Source: Streptomyces sp. LHD-70 (GTDB lineage Bacteria > Actinomycetota > Actinomycetes > Streptomycetales > Streptomycetaceae). Taken from it: a DNA stretch of 64,000 nt. The translations under genes were made by a program, and so were the position numbers. The notes beneath the pieces were generated by a model that was not told the DNA's origin, ran no database searches, and saw only the letters and a program-made list of their open reading frames with translations. Shown here one piece after another: positions 10,201-17,894 of this stretch; the stretch's first letter is position 1; every line of letters starts with the position of its first letter. The stretch spans positions 372,001 to 436,000 of the forward strand of contig NZ_JAVIFW010000003.1 in the NCBI RefSeq assembly GCF_031157275.1, written 5' to 3'.

Positions 10201-11514
10201 ATGGACACGGCCGACGGGGGCTCAGCGCAGGAGCACGCACACGACGTGCAGGACGTGGACCACGACGAGGGCTTTCCGCAGATCCCCGACCCCGAGGACG
10301 GCGCCCGCTGGCTCGCCCCGACAGACGTCGAGCAGCACCTGTACCGGCTGAGCCGCCGCGACCACACGTACGCCTATCTGCGCACCCTCGCCGCCGAGGG
10401 CGTCTACTACCCGGTCTGGCGGGAGGACGCGGACGCCGCGGGCGAGGACGAGTTCCCGATGTTCACGCGCGAGCGCGACGGCAGGCTCTGGGTTCCCGTC
10501 TACACCGAGGGGCTGCTGCCCCGCCCGCACCCCGACATGGTCTTCGAGTTCGCCAACCTGGCGCGCCTCGCCCGGATCGTGCCCGCCGAGGCCGACGTCC
10601 TCATGGTCAACGCGGGCACGCCCTGCCAACTGCTGCTCGCCGTGGACGAGGAGGAGCGCGACGCCTGGTACGAGCTGAGCGGCGATCTCTTCGACCCGGA
10701 CGACTTCGGCGCCCGCGTCCTGACCCGCCGCAGCGGCAACGGCGTCCCCGACCTCGGCCCGCTCCTGCACGGCCTCGCCTGCGGCGCCCACCTCTGCTAC
10801 GGCAACGGCGACGCCTGGAACACCCTGCACTGGCACGGCACCGGCTACCACAACGAGATCGAGCGGCTCAGCGAGTGGTGGGGCGTGGACAGCCGCGCCG
10901 ACTGGCTGGAGATCCAGGAACGCCTCCTCACCCGCCAAGTCAGCCCCTGGTACTGGGACTTCGTGCTCGCCGCACGCGACAAGCTGCTGCTCGCAGCCCC
11001 CGGAATCGTCGAGGAGGCCGCCTGGCGCGACACCGTCGAGTCGACGCTGCGCGAACGCCTGCGGCGCGGCGGCCGCGATCACCGGCCGGGCGCGGACGCC
11101 GAGTTCGACGCGTTCGTCGTCGAACTCCGCGGCCTCGTCGGCAAGATCATGCGGTACGAGGCCCGCTTCCGCGCCGACGGACTCCTCCCGCCCGGCGGCA
11201 TCGTGCGCACCGTCGCCGCCTGGGACGTCGGCCGCGCCTCGAAGATGGCCCGCTGGGGCCGCGGCGCCCGCTACGCCACCGAGCCGGAGACGTACGAGGC
11301 GATCGAGCGGGCCGGCGCCGGGGCGCGCGCCGCGTACCACTCGTGGGAGGAGTTCTCCGCGGGCTATGTCCTCGGCCGCTGTCTGCACTTCGACGAGGAG
11401 GAGTTCGGCCGCTGGTACACCACGGTCCTCGACGCCCACCGCGCCCTCGTCACCGACCCCGACAGCCCGTGGCTGACGGTGCCGTTCCTGGGCGGTGCTG
11501 TCCGCGGACGGTGA
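10201..11514 (+). CDS. DUF1266 protein with SseB-like N-terminal domain
   Basis: 437 residues, acidic, no export signal. The N-terminal half (near 37-150: WLAPTDVEQHLYRLSRRDHT, then GRLWVPVYTEGLLPRP) resembles the SseB N-terminal domain, and the second half (near 245-430: WGVDSRADWLEIQERLLTRQ, AWDVGRASKMARWGRGA, SWEEFSAGYVLGRCL) matches DUF1266, where Trp-rich helices and the WDxGR motif are characteristic. DUF1266 proteins are linked in bacteria with secretion or contact-dependent systems, but no such genes are here. ATG start has GGAGGGGAAACGGC upstream. The stop codon is embedded in the first unit of an 18-bp tandem repeat. Function unknown. Confidence 0.8.
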   Translation: MDTADGGSAQEHAHDVQDVDHDEGFPQIPDPEDGARWLAPTDVEQHLYRLSRRDHTYAYLRTLAAEGVYYPVWREDADAAGEDEFPMFTRERDGRLWVPVYTEGLLPRPHPDMVFEFANLARLARIVPAEADVLMVNAGTPCQLLLAVDEEERDAWYELSGDLFDPDDFGARVLTRRSGNGVPDLGPLLHGLACGAHLCYGNGDAWNTLHWHGTGYHNEIERLSEWWGVDSRADWLEIQERLLTRQVSPWYWDFVLAARDKLLLAAPGIVEEAAWRDTVESTLRERLRRGGRDHRPGADAEFDAFVVELRGLVGKIMRYEARFRADGLLPPGGIVRTVAAWDVGRASKMARWGRGARYATEPETYEAIERAGAGARAAYHSWEEFSAGYVLGRCLHFDEEEFGRWYTTVLDAHRALVTDPDSPWLTVPFLGGAVRGR

Positions 11515-11581
11515 GCGGGGTGAGGCCGGTGAGCAGGGTGGGGCTAGAGAGCGGGGTGAGGCTGGTGAGCGGCGTGGGGCC
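11510..11581. repeat. 18-bp tandem repeat, four degenerate copies, starting at a stop codon
   Basis: Units at 11510-11527 (GGTGAGCGGGGTGAGGCC), 11528-11545, 11546-11563 and 11564-11581, each differing by one to four bases. The first contains the TGA of the DUF1266 gene. No hairpin or ORF function is evident. Confidence 0.8.
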
Positions 11582-11636
11582 GGGGCATGCACGGCCGGGC
11601 TTGACCGCGCGGTGCCCCGGACCGCAGGATGAGCAC

Positions 11637-11717
11637 GTGATCGCGCACCTGACCTGTACCGCAGCCCGCTCCGGCACCCTGCCGGACCGCTGCGGCTGTG
11701 CGCGCAGCGGCTTGTAG
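11637..11717 (+). CDS. Candidate Cys-rich leader peptide upstream of the TauD-like gene
   Basis: A 26-codon frame starting with GTG 11637 and ending with TAG at 11715-11717; AGGATGA lies eight bases upstream. The peptide has three Cys, two of them in RCGC near the end (residues 7, 19 and 21). Actinobacteria regulate several sulfur genes with short Cys-containing leader peptides, and the next gene is a TauD/TfdA-family dioxygenase, a family that includes sulfonate-scavenging enzymes. The rest of 11582-11914 holds no other recognisable gene. This is a hypothesis based on composition and position; chance occurrence in GC-rich DNA is quite possible. Confidence 0.3.
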   Translation: MIAHLTCTAARSGTLPDRCGCARSGL

Positions 11718-11914
11718 CGGACGTCTTCCCGTCCCTCGCCGCCGACGGCGACCACACCACCACCCCCTTCCACCGGCGGGGCGCACCGCGTCCCCTCCGG
11801 GCCTTCCCCGTACCCCCGGATCCGCAACCGCCGTGCCCTGCACGGCGCATGCGCCACGACGGGCCGGGACGCCCGGCCGGACGTGCCGCCGCCCCGCCCT
11901 CAGCCCCCGGGAGC

Positions 11915-12865
11915 ATGCCGATGACGCCGACCACCACCCCCGCACCCGCCGCGCCCACGCTGCGCACGGCCCAGATCCCGCCGAACGGCCTCTACGAAGG
12001 CCGACGCGTGCTGCGCCGCCTGCCGGACGGCGTGGCCGAGCGGCCGTACGAACTCTTCGCTCTCGTACCGCAGTCCGCGACCATCGGCGCCGAGATCAGC
12101 GGCGTCGACCTGTCCCGGCCGCTGACGACCGAGCTGCGCGACGAGCTGAACAGGGCGCTGCTCGAATGGAAGGTGCTGTTCTTCCGGCAGCAGCACCTCA
12201 CCTCCCTCCAGCAGCGCCAATTCGCCCGCAACTGGGGCGAGTTGGAGACCAACCCGCTCCTCGAACCCGGGGACAGCGACGACGTCGTACGCTTCGACAA
12301 GAGCGCGGGAGCCACGCCCAGCTTCGAGAACGTGTGGCACACCGACGTCACCTTCCGGCCCCGGCCCGCCATGGGCGCGGTGCTGCAACTGCGCGAGGTG
12401 CCCGCGCGGGGCGGCGACACGATGTGGGCGGACATGGCCGCCGCGTACGACAACCTGCCCGAGGGCGTGCGGGCCCGCATCGACCGGGCCACCGCCGAGC
12501 ACGACTTCCTGCCCGGCTTCCGCCGCTTCTACGGGCCCGAGCGGCTCGCCCCGATGCAGGACGTGTTCCCGCCCGTGACCCACCCGGTGGTGCGCACCCA
12601 CCCCGCGAACGGGCGCCGCATGCTGTTCGTCAACACCTCGTTCACCACCCGGATCCACGGCCTTGAGCGCGCCGAGAGCGACGAACTCCTCCGGCTGCTC
12701 TTCCAGCAGGCGCACGTACCCGAGTTCCAGGTGCGCTTCCGCTGGCAGGCCGGCGACATCGCCTTCTGGGACAACCGCGCCACCCAGCACTACGCCGTGA
12801 ACGACTACGGGGACGCGCGCCGGGTCGCGGAGCGCGTCGCGATCGCGGGGGACCGGCCGTACTGA
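11915..12865 (+). CDS. TauD/TfdA-family 2-oxoglutarate-dependent dioxygenase
   Basis: 316 residues. The non-haem iron facial triad is visible: HTD in ENVWHTDVTFRP (near residue 144) and the distal His in FWDNRATQHYAVNDYG (near 293). The 2-oxoglutarate-binding Arg is in GDARRVAERVAIAG near the C-terminus. The family couples decarboxylation of 2-oxoglutarate to hydroxylation of a substrate such as taurine, alkyl sulfate or phenoxyacetate. ATG 11915 is preferred: GGGAG lies immediately before it, and the upstream in-frame ATG 11849 would add a Pro/Arg-rich stretch. The gene stands alone with a long (~400 base) upstream gap. Whether the substrate contains sulfur is unknown. Confidence 0.9.
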   Translation: MPMTPTTTPAPAAPTLRTAQIPPNGLYEGRRVLRRLPDGVAERPYELFALVPQSATIGAEISGVDLSRPLTTELRDELNRALLEWKVLFFRQQHLTSLQQRQFARNWGELETNPLLEPGDSDDVVRFDKSAGATPSFENVWHTDVTFRPRPAMGAVLQLREVPARGGDTMWADMAAAYDNLPEGVRARIDRATAEHDFLPGFRRFYGPERLAPMQDVFPPVTHPVVRTHPANGRRMLFVNTSFTTRIHGLERAESDELLRLLFQQAHVPEFQVRFRWQAGDIAFWDNRATQHYAVNDYGDARRVAERVAIAGDRPY

Positions 12866-12931
12866 CCTTTCCGACACGGCAGTTGACGTTCCGTCAGGCG
12901 CGTCTCGTACGGGGCCACTCGGCCCGGTCGC

Positions 12932-13768
12932 TCAGGCGCGCCGCACCACAATGTCCCCCGCACTCGTCGTCGCCCGGACCTCCACCGTCTCGTCCGTGCT
13001 CCGCGGGCCCTCCGCCGTGCCGAGGGAGTTGAGGACCGAGCCGACGGCCGTGCTCACGTCCAGCCACGCCGCCGTGGACTCACGGATGCCGACCTCCAGG
13101 TCACCCGCCGCCGTCCGCAGCGTGATGCGGCCACGGGCCACGTCCCCGACCCGGATGTGCCCGCTGGCCGACTTGGCGTCCACGGAGGCGTGCGCGACAT
13201 CCACCGAGATGCGGCCGTTGGACGAGTTGGCCTTCAGGTCGCCCACCGCCTCCCCGATCGCCGTGTCGCCGTTGCCGTTGCGCACCGTCGCCGCGGCGCC
13301 CAGGGTGCCGATCTCGATCCGGCCGGAGCCGTTCACCTCCGCCGCACCGTCGACCCGGCCCAGGGTGAGGTCGCCGTGGCTCGTGCGCAGCCGTACCGTG
13401 GCCGCCTGCTGCACGTGCAGGTCGCCGAGCGAGGTCTTGAACTCGCAGTGCCCGAGCGGGCCTTCGCAGACCAGGTCGGCCATCGGGGAACCGCCCTGCA
13501 GGCCGGAGCCGGCGGGCACCTCGATCGTGATGTCGAGGCTGCCCGGCCTGCCGAAGAGCGACCGCTTCCGGGGCCCCTTGACCAGCACCTTGCCGCCCGA
13601 GCAGGTCACCTTGGTCTGCTGCGCCGCCTGTACGTCGTTGTCGTCCGCGCCGTTGCGCGGCAGTACCTCCACGACGGTGTCGCGGCGCTCTCCCGCGACG
13701 ATCCGTGCGGAGCCCAGGTCGAACTCGAGGGTCACCGAGACCGGTCCCGGGGTGTCGAAAGTCGGCAT
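12932..13768 (-). CDS. DUF4097-family beta-strand repeat protein
   Basis: 278 residues with repeated short beta-strand units (LGDLHVQQAATVRLRTSHGDLTL, NGSGRIEIGTLGAAATVRNGNGD, SSNGRISVDVAHASVDAKSASGH), the right-handed repeat pattern of DUF4097, here without signal peptide or anchor and therefore probably cytosolic. ATG 13768 has AAGGACAGG upstream; the frame extends farther but without supporting site. It lies 55 bases downstream of, and on the same strand as, a ribbon-helix-helix gene, a pairing seen often in Streptomyces, so the two probably act together. DUF4097 proteins occur with regulators, but a biochemical role is not established. Confidence 0.85.
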   Translation of the reverse strand: MPTFDTPGPVSVTLEFDLGSARIVAGERRDTVVEVLPRNGADDNDVQAAQQTKVTCSGGKVLVKGPRKRSLFGRPGSLDITIEVPAGSGLQGGSPMADLVCEGPLGHCEFKTSLGDLHVQQAATVRLRTSHGDLTLGRVDGAAEVNGSGRIEIGTLGAAATVRNGNGDTAIGEAVGDLKANSSNGRISVDVAHASVDAKSASGHIRVGDVARGRITLRTAAGDLEVGIRESTAAWLDVSTAVGSVLNSLGTAEGPRSTDETVEVRATTSAGDIVVRRA

Positions 13769-13823
13769 GGCCGTCCTGTCCTTGTGGTGGTGGCTGCGGG
13801 CTCCTGCGGTTCGGTCCGGCCGG

Positions 13824-14345
13824 TCAGCGCACCCAGCCCGTGAACCCCTGGTGCCCGCGGCCGCGCCCACGCGCGGGGGAGTGCGCGGCCGTATTGGTGT
13901 CCATCGCCGTGGCCACCGCCCGTACCAGCCATGCGTTCACGGACAGGCCCTCGCGCCCGGCCGCCTCCTCGACACGCGCCTTGAGATGCGCGGGCAACCG
14001 GAAGTTGATGCGCGACGTGCCGCCGTCGTCCCCGTCGACCGGAGCGGGCGGCGCCACCGGAGGCGCGGGCGGCTCGGCCCTCTCCTCGTACGCCTCAGGC
14101 CCCGCCGGGGCCGTCACCACGAACTCGGGGTCGCGCCCGCGCAGCCGTACGTCGACGGAGCCGGGCGCCAGGTCCTGGGTGACCTCGGCCATCGCCGCCG
14201 ACAGCGCTTCCAGCAGCGTGAGGCGGGTGGCGGACTCCAGGGGCGCGGAGAGACGCTCGGCCAGCGCGCGGCTCTCCTCGCCGCCCGCCTCCGCGGCGAC
14301 GGCGAGCTCTTGGCGGAGGTGGTCGACGTAGGGCGTGAGATCCAT
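13824..14345 (-). CDS. Ribbon-helix-helix (HicB/CopG-like) regulator paired with DUF4097
   Basis: 173 residues. The C-terminal part SRINFRLPAHLKARVEEAAG followed by REGLSVNAWLVRAVATAM (near residues 110-150) is a canonical ribbon-helix-helix DNA-binding domain, as found in HicB-type antitoxins. The N-terminal ~75 residues are helical, and an Ala/Pro linker separates them. ATG 14345 is close behind a good promoter, so the mRNA may be leaderless. No HicA toxin is present; the downstream gene is DUF4097. Autoregulation through the inverted sequence overlapping the promoter spacer is likely for this fold, by analogy. Confidence 0.82.
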   Translation of the reverse strand: MDLTPYVDHLRQELAVAAEAGGEESRALAERLSAPLESATRLTLLEALSAAMAEVTQDLAPGSVDVRLRGRDPEFVVTAPAGPEAYEERAEPPAPPVAPPAPVDGDDGGTSRINFRLPAHLKARVEEAAGREGLSVNAWLVRAVATAMDTNTAAHSPARGRGRGHQGFTGWVR

Positions 14346-14380
14346 GGCGCCAGTATGGTGTCACGGTGGCGTCAGGACAA
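14345..14380 (-). promoter_or_regulatory. Promoter of the RHH-DUF4097 operon, probably leaderless
   Basis: On the minus strand TTGTCC (complement of 14375-14380) and CATACT (complement of 14352-14357) are separated by 17 bases, a good vegetative sigma factor promoter. The ATG at 14345 lies six bases past the -10 box, where transcription would start. The spacer contains TGACGCCACCGTGACACCA, a partly repeated TGACnCCA motif that may be the autoregulatory operator. Confidence 0.6.
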
Positions 14381-14532
14381 GTTTCCCGATGCGGTCCGCC
14401 GGTGCGACGTGGCTGGTCACGGCCATGCCGCCGGTTCCGTGGGGGCCGAGGCCCCGCCGCTGTGATTGCGCGGGTGCCCCCGCGCCCGCGATGGTGGCAG
14501 AGCGGGCCGGAACCGCAGCCCGGCCCGTAAGA

Positions 14533-14642
14533 GCGCTGTGCGCACCGTGGGAACCGCGCGGGCAGCGCGGACCGCGACGGAGAGGACGCGCTGTGCGCAC
14601 CGTGGGAACCGTGCGGGCAGCGCGGACCGCGACGGAGAGGAC
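14533..14642. repeat. 55-bp tandem duplication in the leader of the next gene
   Basis: Copies at 14533-14587 and 14588-14642 differ at one base (CGCGCG versus CGTGCG). Each ends in CGGAGAGGAC, and the second copy supplies the ribosome site of the GTG start at 14648. The first copy therefore carries a displaced duplicate of the same ribosome site. Confidence 0.95.
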
Positions 14643-14647
14643 CGGCC

Positions 14648-15688
14648 GTGAACGCCACCGAACGCGATGACGGGAGCCAGAGCGACGGCAACGCCGCGTA
14701 CGGGCACAAGAAGTTCAAGCGGTCCAAGAGCCACTTCGCCGACCGCGTCACCGCCGACGGCCGCGACGGCTGGCCCGTGGAGCCCGGCCGCTACCGGCTC
14801 GTCGTCAGCCTCGCCTGCCCCTGGGCCAGCCGTTCCCTGGTCTCCCGGCGCCTGCTCGGCCTCGAGGACGCCCTGTCCCTCGCCGTCGCCGACCCGATCC
14901 AGGACGACCGCAGCTGGCGCTTCACCCTCGACCCCGACGACCGCGACCCGGTGCTCGGCATCCGCTACCTCCACGAGGCGTACGACGCCCGCGAGCGGGA
15001 CTACCCGGGCGGGGTCAGCGTGCCCGCGATCGTCGACGTGCCCAGCGGCAAGCTCGTCACCAACGACTTCCAGCGGATCACCCTCGACCTCGCCACCGAG
15101 TGGACCGCCCTGCACCGCCCCGGCGCCCCCGACCTCTACCCGGAGCCGCTGCGCGACGAGATCGACACCGTCATGGAGGGCATCTACCGCGACGTCAACA
15201 ACGGCGTCTACCGCGCCGGATTCGCCAGCGAGCAGAGCGAGTACGAGAAGGCCTGCCGGGACGTGTTCCGCCGCCTCGAAGAGGTGTCGCAGCGCCTGGC
15301 CGACCGCCGCTGGCTCGTCGGCGACACCATCACCGAGGCCGACATCCGGTTCTTCACCACACTCGTCCGCTTCGACGCCGTCTACCACGGCCACTTCAAG
15401 TGCAACCGCTACAAGATCTCCGAGGACCCGGTCCTCTGGGCGTACGCACGCGACCTCTACCAGACGCCCGGCTTCGGCGACACCGTGAACTTCGACCACA
15501 TCAAGCGGCACTACTACCAGGTGCACACCGGCATCAACCCCACCGGCATCGTCCCCCTCGGCCCCGACCCGGCGGGCTGGACCACCCCGCACGGCCGCGA
15601 GGACCTCGGCGGCCGCCCGTTCGGCGACGGCACGCCCCCCGAACCCGTCACCTCCACCTCCGAAGACCTGAGCCACCTGAGGAGTTGA
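14648..15688 (+). CDS. Glutathionyl-hydroquinone reductase (Xi-class GST family)
   Basis: 346 residues. The N-terminal thioredoxin-fold part contains VSLACPWASRSLVSRRLLG (near residue 52), matching the catalytic Cys-Pro-Trp box of YqjG/ECM4 enzymes (usual form CPWAHR; here the His is Ser). The C-terminal helical part contains LVGDTITEADIRFFTTLVRFD and AYHGHFKCNR-like YHGHFKCNRYKI, also diagnostic. These cytosolic enzymes reduce glutathionyl- or, in actinobacteria lacking glutathione, possibly mycothiol-linked hydroquinones. GTG 14648 follows GGAGAGGACC. Transcribed alone, between the RHH promoter region and the secreted DUF4232 gene. Confidence 0.88.
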   Translation: MNATERDDGSQSDGNAAYGHKKFKRSKSHFADRVTADGRDGWPVEPGRYRLVVSLACPWASRSLVSRRLLGLEDALSLAVADPIQDDRSWRFTLDPDDRDPVLGIRYLHEAYDARERDYPGGVSVPAIVDVPSGKLVTNDFQRITLDLATEWTALHRPGAPDLYPEPLRDEIDTVMEGIYRDVNNGVYRAGFASEQSEYEKACRDVFRRLEEVSQRLADRRWLVGDTITEADIRFFTTLVRFDAVYHGHFKCNRYKISEDPVLWAYARDLYQTPGFGDTVNFDHIKRHYYQVHTGINPTGIVPLGPDPAGWTTPHGREDLGGRPFGDGTPPEPVTSTSEDLSHLRS

Positions 15689-15800
15689 GCCTCGTCCACG
15701 GCACCGCAGCACGCACCGGACCCGCCCGCGGCGGCACGTACAACCGATCGCGCCCCTCGCGTGTCACACCGGACAACGCCCGTACGCATCCCTGGAACTG

Positions 15801-15840
15801 ACCCTTCCGACCGTGAACCGACCCTTCCGACCGTGAACCG
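15801..15840. repeat. Perfect 20-bp tandem duplication
   Basis: ACCCTTCCGACCGTGAACCG occurs at 15801-15820 and 15821-15840, just upstream of the DUF4232 start at 15854. It lies in the probable 5' leader. Confidence 0.95.
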
Positions 15841-15853
15841 CGAGGGAACCGCC

Positions 15854-16405
15854 ATGCTCACCCGCACCGCCACCACCGCGCTCGCCGCGGCCCTGCTCCT
15901 CACCGCCGCAGGCGCGGCCGCCGCCGCTCAGCCCGCTACGCCGGACGCCCGCGGCAAGGGCACGCCGCAGTGCCGCGCGAACCAGGTGCGGGTGGCCGCC
16001 GAGACCGTCGAACCGGAGTCCGGCTCGTACCCGAACGTGCTGCACATCCGGGTCACCAACGAGAGCGCCAAGAAGTGCGCCGTCGACCGCATCCCCACGG
16101 TCATCTTCGGCGACCTGGACGGCCCTGCCCTGCCTGTGCCGCTCGGCGAGAGCGGCCCGTACGACCTGGCCCCCGGCAAGACCGGGCACGCCGCGGTGCG
16201 GACGATCGAGGACGCGGCCGACCCCGAGACCCGCCAGGTGGACTACATCACCGTCGCCGGCGCCCCCGCCCACCCCGGCGCCCGCTTCACCGCCGACGAC
16301 CTGGACATCACCGGCAAGATCCGGGTCTGGGAGCCCGTCACGACCTGGTGGCACCCGACCTTCGTGGAGGCGGAGGAGGTCCTGGCCAACCGGTTCCAGG
16401 CGTAG
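15854..16405 (+). CDS. Secreted DUF4232-type protein
   Basis: 183 residues. An N-terminal signal peptide is clear (basic MLTRTATT, hydrophobic Ala/Leu core, then AAAAAQPATPDARG cleavage region near residue 26). The mature part has two Cys (PQCRANQ and KKCAVDR) about 43 residues apart, a pattern for a disulfide in DUF4232 beta-sandwich domains common in Streptomyces exoproteins, with the motif LHIRVTNESAKKCAVDRIPTV. ATG 15854 follows GAGGGAAC; an upstream GTG at 15834 is possible. Extracellular; function unknown. Confidence 0.8.
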   Translation: MLTRTATTALAAALLLTAAGAAAAAQPATPDARGKGTPQCRANQVRVAAETVEPESGSYPNVLHIRVTNESAKKCAVDRIPTVIFGDLDGPALPVPLGESGPYDLAPGKTGHAAVRTIEDAADPETRQVDYITVAGAPAHPGARFTADDLDITGKIRVWEPVTTWWHPTFVEAEEVLANRFQA

Positions 16406-16446
16406 GCCGTGTCTTAAGGGCGTCTCCGCTGCACCCGGGTGTACGA

Positions 16447-16488
16447 CGGGCCGGGACCGCCTCCCTGTACGGGGGCGGTCCCGGCCCG
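16447..16488. terminator. Strong bidirectional terminator hairpin
   Basis: CGGGCCGGGACCGCC (16447-16461) pairs perfectly with GGCGGTCCCGGCCCG (16474-16488) around a 12-base loop, between the convergent DUF4232 and DUF5997 genes. Confidence 0.8.
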
Positions 16489-16518
16489 GACGTTTCGCGG
16501 GGGCGGTGCCTGTGGCGG

Positions 16519-16923
16519 TCAGCGGCCCTGTTCGGCGGCCTTCTGCGCCTGCTCCGCCTTCTTCTCCTTGAGGCGGATCGCCTCCTTGCGGACCTCGGCC
16601 TGCGTGGCGCGCTCCTTCTGCAGCCACTCCGGGGACTCCTGCTTCAGGGCCTCGATCTGCTCCGTCGTCAGCGGCTCCGTGACACCGCCGCGGGCGAGCC
16701 CGGCGATGGAGACACCAAGCTTCGAGGCGACCACGGGACGCGGGTGCGGGCCGTTGCGGCGCAGCTCCTGGAGCCACTCCGGCGGGTCGGCCTGCAGCGC
16801 GCTCAGCTCCGCGCGGGAGACGACACCCTCCTGGAACTCGGCGGGGGTGGCCTGGAGGTACACACCCAGCTTCTTCGCCGCGGTCGCGGGCTTCATCGTC
16901 TGGGAGTTCGCTTGCGTCGTCAT
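16519..16923 (-). CDS. DUF5997-family protein
   Basis: 134 residues, highly charged, no signal or membrane segment. TAAKKLGVYLQATPAEFQEG (near 14) and VSRAELSALQADPPEWLQEL, echoed by TEQIEALKQESPEWLQKERA near residue 92, indicate two related helical repeats with an SPEWL/PPEWL box. The C-terminus is a Lys/Glu/Ala-rich helix. It matches the conserved actinobacterial family DUF5997. It is transcribed divergently from the LysR-like substrate-binding gene (about 108 bases apart), an arrangement that recurs in streptomycetes and suggests a shared control region. No function is known. Confidence 0.85.
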   Translation of the reverse strand: MTTQANSQTMKPATAAKKLGVYLQATPAEFQEGVVSRAELSALQADPPEWLQELRRNGPHPRPVVASKLGVSIAGLARGGVTEPLTTEQIEALKQESPEWLQKERATQAEVRKEAIRLKEKKAEQAQKAAEQGR

Positions 16924-17031
16924 GGTGTCAAGGGTAACGAGCCGATCGGCCTCCCTCTGACCACGGGGAACGGCCTCCCCTCCGACCACGCCCGGTGACG
17001 TGCCCGCGACCAGGCCCGGTAACCTGGCGGA

Positions 17032-17844
17032 GTGACTGGCTCGGAAGCAACCCCTTCGTTCCGGCTCGCCTACGTCCCCGGCGCGACCCCCGCGAAGTGG
17101 GTGCGGATCTGGAACGAGCGGCTGCCCGACATCCCCCTGAACCTCGTCGCGGTCCCGGCCGCCGAGGCCGCCGACCTGCTCCGGGACGGCGAGGCGGACG
17201 CGGGCCTCGTACGGCTGCCGGTCGACCGGGACTACTTCAGCGCGATCCCGCTCTACACCGAGACCTCGGTCGTGGTGATCCCCAAGGACCACCTCGCGGC
17301 CGCCTTCGACGAGGTGAGCGCGGACGACATCGCCGACGAGATCGTCCTGCACCCCTTCGACGACCCGCTCGACTGGGAGAAGCCGCCGGGGCAGCCCGCG
17401 TTCGAGCGGCCCGCGACGACCGCCGACGCCATCGAACTGGTCGCCGCCGGCATCGGCCTCCTCGTCGTCCCGCAGTCCCTGGCCCGACTGCACCACCGCA
17501 AGGACCTCACGTACCGGACGATCACCGGCGTCCCGCAGTCGCAGGTCGCCCTCGCCTGGCCCGAGGAGCGGACCACCGACCTCGTGGACGACTTCATCGG
17601 GATCGTGCGCGGCCGCACCCTGAACAGCACCCGTGGGCGCCGGGGCGGGCAGGAGGACGACAAGCCGGCGAAGAAGGGCGCGGCGTCCCCGGGGAAGTCC
17701 GGCTCGTCGCGGACGGGAAAGCCCGGCGGCAAGACCCCGCGCTCCGGCGCCAAGTCCGGCGGATCCAGGGCGGGCGGCGCCAAGGCGGGCGGCGCCCGGC
17801 CCGGAAGTGGCACCAAGCGGGGCAAGCCGCGCCGCAAGTCGTAG
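17032..17844 (+). CDS. LysR-type substrate-binding domain protein without HTH, basic tail
   Basis: 270 residues. Residues 1-195 form a LysR effector-binding domain (FRLAYVPGATPAKWVRIWNE; LLRDGEADAGLVRLPVDRD; ELVAAGIGLLVVPQSLAR), but the usual N-terminal winged helix is absent, so it begins directly with the sensor fold. Residues 200-270 are a disordered Lys/Gly/Arg/Ser-rich tail (GKPGGKTPRSGAKSGGSRAG and similar) that could contact nucleic acid. GTG start. Divergent from the DUF5997 gene. It could be a ligand sensor acting with a partner protein; DNA binding by the tail is only inferred from charge. Confidence 0.85.
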   Translation: MTGSEATPSFRLAYVPGATPAKWVRIWNERLPDIPLNLVAVPAAEAADLLRDGEADAGLVRLPVDRDYFSAIPLYTETSVVVIPKDHLAAAFDEVSADDIADEIVLHPFDDPLDWEKPPGQPAFERPATTADAIELVAAGIGLLVVPQSLARLHHRKDLTYRTITGVPQSQVALAWPEERTTDLVDDFIGIVRGRTLNSTRGRRGGQEDDKPAKKGAASPGKSGSSRTGKPGGKTPRSGAKSGGSRAGGAKAGGARPGSGTKRGKPRRKS

Positions 17845-17894
17845 TCCTCCCGGGGGGCTGGGACACCAGGCCGCAGCCCCCGAGATCTCGGACC

